From: Bin87 sp965220095
Lineage (GTDB): Bacteria > Chloroflexota > Dehalococcoidia > Lucifugimonadales > UBA3495
Reading direction: 5' to 3'
DNA length: 64,000 bases
Assembly: GCA_965220095.1 (NCBI GenBank)
Contig: OZ244805.1
Coordinates: 4,288,609 to 4,352,608 of the forward strand
The notes below the pieces were generated by a model, which saw only the letters and a list, made by a program, of their open reading frames with translations, made no database searches and was not told the DNA's origin. Positions within the stretch are counted from its first letter, which is position 1. Every line of letters begins with the position of its first letter. The position numbers and the translations under genes were made by a program. Shown one piece after another: positions 52,836 through 61,172 of the stretch.

Positions 52836-52865
52836 CGCAAATCGTTAACTGGTTAACGATTTGCG
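52836..52865. promoter_or_regulatory. 30-bp perfect palindrome between short direct repeats
   Basis: CGCAAATCGTTAAC and its exact complement flank a TG centre. On either side lie AAATCCGGAGTGATG (52819) and AAATCCGGGGTGAAG (52884). It is close to the element's left end, so it may be a subterminal recombinase-binding or resolution site, or an operator. Confidence 0.6.
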
Positions 52866-53063
52866 TATTTAGGTATAGAACAAAATCCGGGGTGAAGGTC
52901 GATTCTCGTTTCTGGCCACTCGGAGGTCTTGACAGACCAGCCAGGCCCGGCACACAGTCAAGGCAATCTATACCGTTAAACCGACGCGGCGGGTGCCAGC
53001 CCGCCGCGTCGTAAGAAAAGAGGTCATTGCTTAGAAGGCGTCAATTTCGCCCGCCTCCTTTGC

Positions 53064-53906
53064 TCAGCAAGAATCGTTCAATCCGGCAAGCATCTCTTTG
53101 GCTCGCTCTCTATATTGATCACTTTCCGCGGCTATGCAGAGAAACTCGATAGCCTGTTCTGACGAACCCTCAGCGCTACTGTGTGAATACGCAGTACCGA
53201 GCAGCAAGCTGATATCCGCATCGAAACCAGTATGGTTTCGATGCCGCCACGTATATTCAAGGTTCTCAATGGCCTGTTCAAGAGTTTCCCTACTCGATCC
53301 GTCCTTAAGACAGAAAGGGTATCCACGTAAGTAAATGTCCAAGTAGATCACCCCAGCATTATAGGATGCCGCCGGTAGTCGCTCCCCATCGTAATCCCGG
53401 GAGGCATCTACAATCTCCTCAAATTTCTCCGCAGCAGTGCAAGGACGATCATCCTCAAAATGCGCGAAAGCGCTACGCGCCTGGTTGAGATACGCGGGGT
53501 TCGTATGGGTGAAATCCATCAGCCAGCCAGCCACGACGTCGTTAGCTGCTGCTGGCGCCTCAACCGATACCGCATTTTGCGCATCACCCATCCACCGTGG
53601 AGTTGCTATCCATTGAAACGATGGAGTGGGTAGCGGAGTTGACGCATCATCCGGCATAGCCGTCGACGATGGTCCATCCGTGTTCTTAGGCTGGGAGTTC
53701 ACCTTCAGCAGCGTTACCGTAGGCGTGATGGTTGCTGTCGGGAGCGGGGTCGATCCTGTTGCTGATGCGATTGCAGCCGCTATAGTCGCCTGCAAGTTTG
53801 GGGTTGGAGCAGCGGTGTCGCTTGGGGAAGAATTCGGGGCGGCAGGCGTACATCCGGCAATCATCAATAATATGAATCCGGTCAGCAGCAATAGTTGGGT
53901 CGGCAT
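53064..53906 (-). CDS. Exported lipoprotein with TPR/Sel1-like helical C-terminus
   Basis: 280 residues. Signal peptide and lipobox LLLLTGFILLMIAGCTPAAP, a Ser/Thr/Pro-rich linker (about residues 20-100), then a helical domain: PAYLNQARSAFAHFEDDRPCTAAEKFEEIVDASRDYD, AASYNAGVIYLDIYLRGYPFC, TLEQAIENLEYTWRHRNHTGFDADISLLLGTAYSH, SEQAIEFLCIAAESDQYRERAKEML. The repeat-like helix pairs and A-Y-N-A-G pattern suggest a tetratricopeptide-type fold. It is cargo of the 52798-56627 element. Function unknown. Confidence 0.65.
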   Translation of the reverse strand: MPTQLLLLTGFILLMIAGCTPAAPNSSPSDTAAPTPNLQATIAAAIASATGSTPLPTATITPTVTLLKVNSQPKNTDGPSSTAMPDDASTPLPTPSFQWIATPRWMGDAQNAVSVEAPAAANDVVAGWLMDFTHTNPAYLNQARSAFAHFEDDRPCTAAEKFEEIVDASRDYDGERLPAASYNAGVIYLDIYLRGYPFCLKDGSSRETLEQAIENLEYTWRHRNHTGFDADISLLLGTAYSHSSAEGSSEQAIEFLCIAAESDQYRERAKEMLAGLNDSC

Positions 53907-54107
53907 CTGGGAACCTCCTCACGACCGCAGGTGGCAGATTGCTGTACCCGCCGAGCCCATGCGTAACCGTCGTAAGGAGGCACGGAGTGCCCCTACATGG
54001 GTTACGCGGGCCGGCAGCGGTTGCAGCCGGAGTGAGGTAGAAAGCGGGCTCTCTACGGGTACAGCGACGCTATGGTACGTCAGCGTAGGCAGAGGGTCAA
54101 TGAGGCC
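53907..54107. other. 200-bp non-coding stretch inside the cargo element
   Basis: No gene seen. GCGTAACCGTCGTAAGGAGG near 53961 may belong to a lost gene, and TACGTCAGCGTAGGC near 54075 is of unknown meaning. It ends at the IS66 target duplication. Confidence 0.4.
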
Positions 54108-54115
54108 GTGCGTCA

Positions 54116-55546
54116 GTAACTGTTCAGACTGGCCTAAATCTGATGAGCCAGATAGACTACGAGCATGAAACTGCCTGTGAATTTAGCCGGGGCTTCCCGG
54201 GAGGAATTGATTGAGATAATCGGTCAACTCATCAGCTTAATCGAGGCCCAGGAAGCCCGGATTGCAGAGTTGGAAGGCCAACAGAGGCCGCTGGATGCCG
54301 GACTGAAGGAGAGGAAGCCACCTTCTTGGGCCAAGGCCAACCGGCCAGCCCGCTCCAAGAAAGAACGCAAGAAGCGTACCCACGGGTTTGTCCGGCGTCG
54401 GGAGGAGCCGACCCATAGGGTAGAGCACGCCACGGCCAGTTGTCCCGGTTGCCGGGTCCCTCTGGCCGGCGGGAGGGTGCGCCGGCGCCGCCAGATTATA
54501 ACCATACCCCGGGTGCGGGCGCGGGTAACTGAGCACGTGGTGTTGGAACGCACTTGCCGGAAGTGCGGGCAGCGGTGGTCCCCGGAACCGGATTGGAGCG
54601 CCCTCGCGGTAGGGCGGCAACGGGTGGGAATCTCAGTCCAGCAGGAAGTATGCGTGCTCCGGGAGGAGTGCCGGCTTCCCTATGGGGTGATTCAACGCTA
54701 CCTGAAGTGGCGCTACAGACTGGGCCTTAGCGTGGGGGAACTGGTGGCCTTGGTGCGTGGAGTGGCCAGGCTAGGCCAGGAGGAGTACAACCAGCTACAG
54801 CAAGAGATTCGAGCCAGTCCGGTGGTGTATGGGGACGAGACAGGCTGGCGGGAAGATGGCCGCAACGGGTATCTCTGGAGCTTCAGCAATCCGGAAGTAC
54901 GTTACTTCCTCCGCCGGGCCAGCCGGGGAAGGCAAGTGGTTGCGGAGGTGTTGGGGGATGAGTTTGACGGGGTGCTGGTCAGTGACTTCTACGGCGCTTA
55001 CAACGTGCATCAAGGGCTGCATCAGAGATGTTGGACCCATCTCCTGCGGGACATCCACCAACTGAAGGAGCGATACCCTCAACACCAAGGACTGGCCGAA
55101 TGGGCCCACCAGGTGCGGGAGGTGTATGACCAGGCGCAGGCATATCCCGGCCCTGACCCGGGCCTGCCGGAAACGGTGCAGCGGGCCCAGCGGGTAAAGC
55201 TGCAACAGCAGTGCCAGAAGCGGCTATGGTCCATCTGCAAGCCTTACCTGGACGGCGATGCGCCCATGAGGGTGCTGTGCCAGCGGGTGGAACGCTTCTT
55301 GCCGGAGTTGTTCGCTTTCGTCGCCGATCCCCGGGTGAGCGCGGACAACAACGCGGCGGAGCGCAGCCTGCGCCCAACGGTGGTGAGCCGGAAGATCAGC
55401 GGCGGGACCCGTTCGGAGCAGGGAAGCGAAACCAAGAGTATCCTCGCTTCCTTGTTCGGCACATGGCGCTTGCGAGGCTGCAACCCCTACCATGCCCTGA
55501 ACTCCATCCTCTCCCAACCCCAACTCGCCCCAGTCTGAACAGTTAC
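54116..55546 (+). mobile_element. Complete IS66-family element with 8-bp target duplication
   Basis: Ends GTAACTGTTCAGACTGG and CCAGTCTGAACAGTTAC are inverted repeats. GTGCGTCA stands at 54108-54115 and again at 55547-55554, an exact 8-bp duplication as IS66 elements make. It is the most recent insertion in this nest. Only tnpC is present. Confidence 0.95.
54165..55538 (+). CDS. tnpC: IS66-family transposase TnpC
   Basis: 457 residues, full length for the family. N-terminal leucine-zipper-like helix (LIEIIGQLISLIEAQEARIAELEGQ), zinc-finger Cys pairs ATASCPGCRVPL and RTCRKCGQRW, DDE Asp in ASPVVYGDETGWREDGRNGY, second Asp in GVLVSDFYGAYNVHQGLHQRCWTHLLRDIHQL and Glu in ADNNAAERSLRPTVVSRKISGG. 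The TnpA and TnpB accessory proteins of classical IS66 are missing, as in the single-ORF subgroup. No lesions are seen. Confidence 0.95.
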   Translation: MKLPVNLAGASREELIEIIGQLISLIEAQEARIAELEGQQRPLDAGLKERKPPSWAKANRPARSKKERKKRTHGFVRRREEPTHRVEHATASCPGCRVPLAGGRVRRRRQIITIPRVRARVTEHVVLERTCRKCGQRWSPEPDWSALAVGRQRVGISVQQEVCVLREECRLPYGVIQRYLKWRYRLGLSVGELVALVRGVARLGQEEYNQLQQEIRASPVVYGDETGWREDGRNGYLWSFSNPEVRYFLRRASRGRQVVAEVLGDEFDGVLVSDFYGAYNVHQGLHQRCWTHLLRDIHQLKERYPQHQGLAEWAHQVREVYDQAQAYPGPDPGLPETVQRAQRVKLQQQCQKRLWSICKPYLDGDAPMRVLCQRVERFLPELFAFVADPRVSADNNAAERSLRPTVVSRKISGGTRSEQGSETKSILASLFGTWRLRGCNPYHALNSILSQPQLAPV

Positions 55547-55559
55547 GTGCGTCAATTTT

Positions 55560-55594
55560 CCGGGGTGTGCCTACGCAGGCTAGGCACACCCCGG
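55560..55594. terminator. Strong GC hairpin, terminator-like
   Basis: CCGGGGTGTGCCT and AGGCACACCCCGG form a 13-bp perfect stem with a short loop just after the IS66 target duplication. No clear T-run follows on the + strand. Confidence 0.45.
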
Positions 55595-55599
55595 TGAGT

Positions 55600-55867
55600 T
55601 TACTCTAAAACCTTGACGGAGGTGTTTGGCCGGCCCATAGTGGACGGAAATAACATGACCGTTAAATGCCGAACCCGCAGTGGAAGCAAGCCACTGCGGG
55701 AGATGGATAGGGATCCAATGACCCAACAAACTGGGTCCATTATATCCCACGGGGTTACCCGTGTCCAACCTCCGTCGTCTCCGTCGGCTTACATAATAGT
55801 AGCCATGCCGAGACCCCGGAAATCAAGAGCGGTCACGCCTTCTCGCACTAGTGAGCCGACTACAATT
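55600..55867. other. Non-coding stretch with several hairpins, upstream of the SLATT-like gene
   Basis: CCGCAGTGGAAGCAAGCCACTGCGG (from about 55674) and GGATCCAATGACCCA/TGGGTCCATTATATCC pairs (about 55709-55747) are self-complementary. No coding frame is convincing. It could be a leader or structured RNA; I see no match to a known one. Confidence 0.35.
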
Positions 55868-55906
55868 TGGTATACTGGTCGCGTAGGCGGCGCGCCTACA
55901 CGGAGG
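55868..55906 (+). promoter_or_regulatory. Extended -10 promoter, palindromic operator and RBS of the SLATT-like gene
   Basis: TGGTATACT at 55868-55876 is an extended -10 (TGnTATACT). GTAGGC/GCCTAC arms at 55883-55888 and 55894-55899 sit at the expected start of transcription, where a repressor could block it. GGAGG at 55902-55906 precedes ATG 55914. Confidence 0.5.
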
Positions 55907-55913
55907 TACGGCC

Positions 55914-56426
55914 ATGGCGACAATGACAGAACAAACTAGGGCCGCCGTTTGGGGAGTGCTCTGCGACTTGGAGTGGAACAAGCGGTATTACGCAGCCATG
56001 GCAGACAAATACAAGCGCAACCACTTGTTAGTACGGTTCACGATAGTTTTCGGACTCGTGGCTGAAGGCTTCATCCTATATTTCGCACGCGAGCACGAAT
56101 ACCTCTTTGGTGCCGCACTGGTGTTGGGGTTGCTTTTGGCGTTTATCACCATCTGGGATGCGCTTTCTGATTACGCACAGAACGCGGCAAATTTACAGAC
56201 CGCCGAGTTCACGTGCGATTCTTTGCTCCAAGAAATTGAAGAGTTGTGGCGTACTATTGAAATAGGCCGAGTAACGTTGGATGATGCAGAATCAACGTTG
56301 CAATCGATTAAGAGAAGGTGGGCTGCTTCCACTGAGCGAGCGAGGATTCGAACCGACAAACGGATCAACGATAAGACTTATGATGAAGCCAATGAGGACA
56401 TAAGAAATCGGTATGCGGTTCAATAA
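55914..56426 (+). CDS. SLATT-like two-TM protein
   Basis: 170 residues. N-terminal helix (VWGVLCDLEWNKRYYAAMADKYK), two adjacent membrane spans (LLVRFTIVFGLVAEGFILYFA and YLFGAALVLGLLLAFITIW), then a long helical tail (FTCDSLLQEIEELWRTIEIGRVTLDDAESTLQSIKRRW). This is the topology of SLATT domains, two-TM proteins proposed as pore-forming effectors in anti-invader systems, often next to nucleotide-sensing or nuclease partners. No partner enzyme is visible here. It has its own promoter and possible operator and is cargo of the transposase-less element. The family call is by topology. Confidence 0.6.
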   Translation: MATMTEQTRAAVWGVLCDLEWNKRYYAAMADKYKRNHLLVRFTIVFGLVAEGFILYFAREHEYLFGAALVLGLLLAFITIWDALSDYAQNAANLQTAEFTCDSLLQEIEELWRTIEIGRVTLDDAESTLQSIKRRWAASTERARIRTDKRINDKTYDEANEDIRNRYAVQ

Positions 56427-56560
56427 TTCCAGCCCTCGACAAGTACCTGGACCTGAACGCCCGCCGCGACCTCAACCCGCTCCTCCCAGGCCGACCACTC
56501 CATTGAGAGAAAGTGAGCCCGAACGACGTAGCACTCCACCGCCACCCAGACCTACTAGAC

Positions 56561-56606
56561 GGTAAACGTCCGTCTGTTTACCAGCGGCCCTCACCCATGA
56601 GGGCCG
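56561..56606. repeat. Subterminal palindromes near the right end of the cargo element
   Basis: GGTAAAC/GTTTACC at 56561-56582 (overlapping AGACGG/CCGTCT) and CGGCCCTCA/TGAGGGCCG at 56585-56606 with a CCCA loop. The latter may also terminate SLATT transcription; both may be transposition signals. Confidence 0.5.
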
Positions 56607-56627
56607 TCAGAGTTTAGGAATCGTCTC

Positions 56628-57103
56628 GTGCAGATCCGGCTGTACGCCGACTGGGTGGCAGTGTACTATAATGACCACCTGGTGGAAGGCATGGAACGGA
56701 TGCGTGGTCAAGGGGAAGCCAACGTCAATTACCGCCACGTCATCGGCTCTCTGGTGGGCAAGCCCGGAGCCTTCGCCCGCTACCGCTTCCGGGAGCAGCT
56801 GTTTCCCACCATGCACTTCCGGCTGACCTACGCGACGCGCTGCGGCAGTGGCGTGGGGAGCGTGCCGACGTGGAGTACGTGCGGATCCTGCACCTGGCGG
56901 CGACCACCATGGAAGCCACGGTGGACAGCGCGCTGTCCTTACTGCTGGAGGCGGGTGAGCCCTTCGACTAAGCCGAGGTGCGGGACCTGGCCGAGCCCAA
57001 GGTGCCCGAGGCTCCTCTGCTGACCCTGTCCGGCCAGCCGGACCTGAAGATCTACGACCGCCTGCTCACGGTCAGCCTGGTCGCGGCGGGGGTGTGCGCA
57101 TGA
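56628..57103 (+). pseudogene. istA: istA (IS21 transposase), 3' part
   Basis: VQIRLYADWVAVYYNDHLVEGMERMRG continues the frame broken at 52797. Two extra bases near 56832 shift the frame (RLTY then DALRQWRGERADVEYVRILH), and a TAA at about 56969 stops LLEAGEPFD. The final ...YDRLLTVSLVAAGVCA ends in TGA overlapping the istB ATG. Confidence 0.85.
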
Positions 57104-57874
57104 TGGACACCAGCGTCATGCAGGAACGCATCGGCCAGCTGTGCGGTCAATTCAAGCTGCCCACGGTAGCTGCGGAGACGGTGGCTCGTTTCACCGCCGC
57201 TGGCCACGGCGACGCCCTGCCCACTTTCTTGGAAGTACTGGAACAGGAGGCCGAGGATCGCCGCCATCGGCGCATCAACCGGCTGCGCCGAGAGTCCAGG
57301 CTCCCCTCGGGCAAGACCTGGGAAACGTTCGAGCACCACCGGGTCCCCCTGGCTATGCGCCAGCAACTGGATCATCTGGCCCAGGGTAGCTTCGTGGAGC
57401 GCGGCGTCAACATGCTGGCCTTCGGACTGCCCGGCGCCGGCAAGACCCACGCCCGGTGTGCCCTGGGCCACCGCCTGGTGGGAGCCGGCCACTCCGTCCT
57501 CTTCGCTCCCGCCTACCGCCTGGTACAGGAACTCCTCGCCGCCAAGCGCGACTGGACCTGCCCCGTCGGCTGCGCAAGCTGGACAACTTCGACTCCTGCT
57601 CCTCGACGACCTGGGCTACCTGCCCCAGGGCGCCGAGGAGTCCGAGGTCCTCTTCACCCTGATCGCCGAACGCTACGAGCGCCGGTCGTTGGGCATCACG
57701 TCAAACCTGGTCTTCTCGGAGTGGGAGCGCATCTTCGCCAACCCAATGGCCACCGCCGCGGCCATCGACCGGGTGGTCCACCACTCCGTAATCCTGGAGT
57801 TTGACGTCCCCAGCTACCGGACCGATGCGGCCCAGCAACGGGGCCAGGCCGAGGAGGTGAACCGGCAAAACTAG
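57100..57874 (+). pseudogene. istB: istB (IS21 helper ATPase), frameshifted
   Basis: MDTSVMQERIGQLCGQFKLPTVAAE, Walker A MLAFGLPGAGKTHARCALGHRL, then a frame change at about 57555; LLLLDDLGYLPQGAEESEVLFTLIAERYERRSLGITSNL (Walker B) and the C-terminus ILEFDVPSYRTDAAQQ are in another frame. The start overlaps istA by ATGA, the normal IS21 arrangement. Confidence 0.87.
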
Positions 57875-58517
57875 TACTCAATCAAGTCTGGAAAGGCAGG
57901 GATAGAGGCGATGCAATTTGGATCGGGCATCTTGAGTGGTGAACCGCCAGTTGATGGTGACGCCCGCTGCGTTGCGCTCGGTCTCGTAGGCCGTGATTTG
58001 GCGTTGCAGGGCGTCCGCGTCGGGGTTTCTCCCCTTGGGACAAGCGCGGCTCAATGCGCTGAATTCGATCTCCGCCATGTTCAACCAACTGGCGTGCTTG
58101 GGCGTGTGGTGAAACTCGAGGCGCTTCACGATGCGCCGGGCCTCAGCAGCCGGGAACGTCTCGTAAAGGGACGCCATACGATGGGTATTCAGATTGTCGA
58201 GGACCACGCGGATCACCGGGGCATCAGAGTAAGCCTCATCCACTAGCCAGCGCATCTGGTGGGCGAAGTCCGGCATGGTGCGCCGCTCGGTGATGGCCAG
58301 GTGGCGCCAGCCCGCCAGGGGTTCACAGGTCAGGAAGATGTTGCGGGTGCCGCCGCGTCGATACTCGTAGTCCTGCCGCCGCGGTCGTCCCGGTTGAGGA
58401 GGCAACGGCTCCCTGACCTCGGCCAGCAGTTGGGTGGAGGTCTCGTCAAAGCACACCACCGGCCGATCGGGGTCGTAGGGTTCGGCATACAGGTCCAGCA
58501 CGTCCTCCATAGCCTGC

Positions 58518-58541
58518 TCCGTACTGGATACGGGGGCCGCC
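58518..58541. repeat. 24-bp palindrome inserted in IS630 transposase, site 1
   Basis: Centred on CCGTACTGGATACGG with a CCTGCT flank. It adds eight codons in frame. Boundaries are uncertain by a few bases. Confidence 0.7.
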
Positions 58542-58736
58542 ACGAATTCGCCGCCTACTTTCGGGATGCACCATTGCTGCTTCCGCCAGGGCTTGAGAGT
58601 GTTTTTTTGAGCCTGAGCCTGACCGTCTCGTAGGACAGCGATGGCGCCAATCCCAACTCCACCACCTTGCCAGCCAACAAACGCAGGGTCCAGTGCTCAT
58701 GGCCTTCGGGCGCGTCGCTGCACGCCAGCGCAATCA

Positions 58737-58763
58737 GAGCCTGCCCCGTACTGGATACGGGGT
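58737..58763. repeat. 24-bp palindrome inserted in IS630 transposase, site 2
   Basis: GCCTGCCCCGTACTGGATAC followed by GGGG. Same module as site 1, inserted in frame in the same gene. Boundaries are uncertain by a few bases. Confidence 0.7.
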
Positions 58764-59265
58764 GGGCTTCGCCCCGATCATCCAGCTTGCGATACCGGTT
58801 GGCTTGGGGATGGTCGTGCCGCACGCCCTCCAACCCCTCTTCGGCGTACCGCCGTTTGGTGCGGAACACCGTGCGCGGCGACGTGTCCAGAGCCGCCGCC
58901 ACCTGGGGGGCGCTCCACCCTTCGTCAGTCTTGAGGAGGATGCGCGCCCGATTGATGACCCGAGCGGAATGCCGCCCACTGTGGATCAATCCCCGCAACT
59001 GCTCCTGATCTTCCGACGACAACCGTACTGCGTATTTCTCCTGAACCATGGATGTCGCACCTCCCGCACCACTGTTTGCCAGTCAGCGTAACAACCCTGG
59101 CCCGCCCCGCGCTTCACCTGCCAATACAGGATTGACTCAATACTAGTTGACGCTAAACCGGCAAGAATGCTTGACGCGGGACACGGGATGACCCGGGCCC
59201 GGAGAATACCGGGCTTATTGCGCTTATGAGCAGACCTGTCGGCGCCGTGAAGACGATGACGGAAG

Positions 59266-60723
59266 TTACTGTGGAGGAACAAAGTAGCGGCCAAAAACAC
59301 GGAGGGCGTTCTTGTAGGCATACTCCTCTTGCACTTCTTCTGGTAACTGGGCAATGAATTTCCGGCTAAGCCTGATCGCCAAGTCGCTTGGTTCTGCTTC
59401 CCATTGGTATCTTACCCGGTCTGTGCCCCAAACTATTCGGTCCGGGTGCCTCAAGAACCAGATGCGGGTTCTGTGGACACTATCCTTCACAATATTGTCT
59501 ACTCCGATGTCATTCACATGGGTCACCCACCAATCAGCGTATTCCGGTGACCTGTAATCCGGCCGGTTGGGGTCGCGAGCGCTTATTCTGGCGGGATTCG
59601 TGTGGACCATGTGAGCGACGTCGAACGTGAAATACACATTCGAGTACTCAGACATTAATGGCAAAATATGGCGCTCTAGGGTAGTAGGGTGGCCATGGAA
59701 AAGGAAGGTGATATTCGGATATTCCTGAAGTACCTTGGCCACCTCAGTGGAATCTTCGGGCCTCCAGACCGAGTCTCTGGTCCGGTCTCTAGGATGAATC
59801 ATCACGATGCCGCCCATTTCGTTGACCGAGCGGAACACTGCTTGCATCTGAGGCCCGGCATAGGAGATCGGCTGGAGTGGTGAAAGGTATAATCTTATCT
59901 CTCCTACACCTTGGAAAGGACCCTGAGGTTGTAGGCGCTCCTTGAGGAATTTCTCAACATAGAGTCCCTGCGCGAATGCTTGTCCGCTTCCGTGCGCGAG
60001 CAAAAACACGATTCTGCATCGGGCTCCCTCAATGTAATCTCTGATCCTTGAGTAATGCTTGCCCGACAGCGAAGCTTCAGGTGAGGCTCCGAGATACATC
60101 ATCATCCATTCCACCTGATGCCTGTTCATCATATTGAAGAGTACGTCGAGGGAATCGTTTTGCGGCCCCCCATGGGCATGGGTATCGAACAGAGGGCCCT
60201 CGTATTGATTCCCAGGACCTGGGCCGGGAATCGATCCAGGGGTTACAGTGCGTGTGGGGCTGGCGCAGGGATTCGAAGATGTTACCGGTGAGGGCGGTGG
60301 GACAGGCGTTATGGCAGGTGTAGGGTGGAGTATCTGCGTCGGGGGAAGGGGGGTGCTTGTGGGAACCGGAGCGACGGTAGCGGTTGCCGCGGGGACTGGG
60401 GAAGGTGGCGGCGTAGGAGGAAGCGGGGTGGAAGCAGGGACAGGAGCGGAGGTTGCGGGCCCCGTAGGGTGAGGGTTTTCTCCCGGTGAAGGTGAGGGAG
60501 TGAGTTCAATCGTTCGTAGTGGCCTGCGCGTTGGTGCTGAGGTCGGCGATGGTTGCGGCGTCGAAGTACGAACGGTTGTCAGGGACATTGCCGGTGGGGG
60601 CGCCGATGTGTGTGCGGGAATTGTCGTAGGCTCCGTGCCTTGGCAGGCCGCCAACAGAAGCGTCAAGGCTACGCGGGCAACCACCATCGAGCCAACAGTC
60701 TCCTTGCATTTCCCATAGCTCAT
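59266..60723 (-). CDS. Exported lipoprotein with amidohydrolase-type TIM-barrel domain
   Basis: 485 residues. Lipobox VALTLLLAACQG, a very long Pro/Thr/Ser linker (about residues 30-175), then a metal-dependent hydrolase-like barrel: LFDTHAHGGPQND (H-x-H), IVFLLAHGSGQAFAQGLYVEKFL, GGIVMIHPRDR, ITFLFHGHPTTLERHILPLM, YFTFDVAHM and RIVWGTDRVRYQWE (final Asp). The motif set matches amidohydrolase_2-type proteins. It would act outside the membrane; the substrate is unknown. A decayed copy of its C-terminus lies directly upstream. Confidence 0.82.
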   Translation of the reverse strand: MSYGKCKETVGSMVVARVALTLLLAACQGTEPTTIPAHTSAPPPAMSLTTVRTSTPQPSPTSAPTRRPLRTIELTPSPSPGENPHPTGPATSAPVPASTPLPPTPPPSPVPAATATVAPVPTSTPLPPTQILHPTPAITPVPPPSPVTSSNPCASPTRTVTPGSIPGPGPGNQYEGPLFDTHAHGGPQNDSLDVLFNMMNRHQVEWMMMYLGASPEASLSGKHYSRIRDYIEGARCRIVFLLAHGSGQAFAQGLYVEKFLKERLQPQGPFQGVGEIRLYLSPLQPISYAGPQMQAVFRSVNEMGGIVMIHPRDRTRDSVWRPEDSTEVAKVLQEYPNITFLFHGHPTTLERHILPLMSEYSNVYFTFDVAHMVHTNPARISARDPNRPDYRSPEYADWWVTHVNDIGVDNIVKDSVHRTRIWFLRHPDRIVWGTDRVRYQWEAEPSDLAIRLSRKFIAQLPEEVQEEYAYKNALRVFGRYFVPPQ

Positions 60724-60775
60724 GTCCTTTCTTCCATACGCCTATATAGTGGCTCCAAGGCTGGGACACGGTTAG

Positions 60776-61085
60776 TTACTGTTTGAGAATAAGGTGCTTG
60801 CCAAAGACGTGGAAGGCGTTTTTGTAGGCGTAAGCCTCCTGCACTTCTGCCGGGAGCCGGGCGATGTATTGCCTGCTTATCTCGATGAACTTATCGCTAA
60901 CAGGTTCTTCCCAAAACCACCTAACCCGGTCGGTGCCCCAGTGAATCCTGTCTGGGTATCGCTCGAACCAAGCGCTGGTATCATTAATACTCTGTTTGAC
61001 TATTTTGTCAATTCCGATCGGGCAGACCCAAAGACACCGCATACTGGTGCATAAACAGAATCCCTTCTGAAAGACTCTGTTGGTG
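60776..61085 (-). pseudogene. C-terminal remnant of a duplicate amidohydrolase
   Basis: IDKIVKQSINDTSAWFERYPDRIHWGTDRVRWFWEEPVSDKFIEISRQYIARLPAEVQEAYAYKNAFHVFGKHL closely parallels the last 80 residues of the 59266 protein. The rest of the gene is missing or unreadable; no start fits. Confidence 0.8.
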
Positions 61086-61172
61086 AACCAACGGAACTTC
61101 ATTGCCGATTTCCCAAATCAGGTAGGGCACGTCAGGGTCTTTTGACGACCGAAGGGCCGGTGTGGGGGTGGG

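Larger units (their letters stand above)
52798..56627. mobile_element. 3.83-kb cargo element without recognisable transposase
   Basis: Inserted in istA. Left end GAGATAATTCCTAAAC (52798-52813) and right end GTTTAGGAATCGTCTC (56612-56627) are inverted repeats with two mismatches in 16. GTGCAG occurs directly outside both ends (52792-52797 and 56628-56633), as expected for a 6-bp target duplication; removing the element and one GTGCAG restores istA. Contents: a 30-bp perfect palindrome, a lipoprotein gene (minus), a SLATT-like gene (plus), and a nested complete IS66. Without the IS66 it is about 2.4 kb and encodes no transposase or recombinase that I can see. Confidence 0.8.
57878..59049 (-). 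pseudogene. IS630-family transposase with two 24-bp palindrome insertions and a frameshift
   Basis: From 59049: HTH part VRLSSEDQEQLRGLIHSGRHSARVINRARILLKTDEGWSAPQVAAALDTSP. Then EAHPVSSTGQALIALAC, an insertion relative to the family, a frame break near 58560, AAPVSSTEQAMEDVLDLY (second insertion), then the DDE domain PVVCFDETSTQLL, PVIRVVLDNLNTH and FHHTPKHASWLNMAEIEFSAL. The PVSSTGQA peptide is the translated short palindrome also seen at 1740 and 25528. Confidence 0.87.
57874..59144 (-). mobile_element. IS630-family element inserted in the right end of the IS21
   Basis: Inverted ends TACTCAATCAAGTCTGG (left) and GATTGACTCAATA (right, complementary) next to TA, as expected for IS630. Comparison with the 45.2-kb IS21 remnant shows continuous DNA across this site, confirming the insertion. 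Confidence 0.8.
51690..59190 (+). mobile_element. IS21-family element, split and interrupted (istA / istB)
   Basis: istA 5' part 51764-52797, istA 3' part from 56628, istB 57100-57874. TTTTTGCCGGT repeats near 51717 at the left end match ACCGGCAAAAC / ACCGGCAAGAATG at the right end, the usual multiple terminal repeats of IS21. Two later insertions are mapped: the 3.83-kb element at 52798-56627 and IS630 at 57874-59144. Outer ends are approximate. Confidence 0.75.

Noticed and set aside
53626..54168. A 180-residue + strand frame ending at the IS66 tnpC
   Set aside because: It overlaps the lipoprotein gene in antisense and crosses the IS66 target duplication; no family features.
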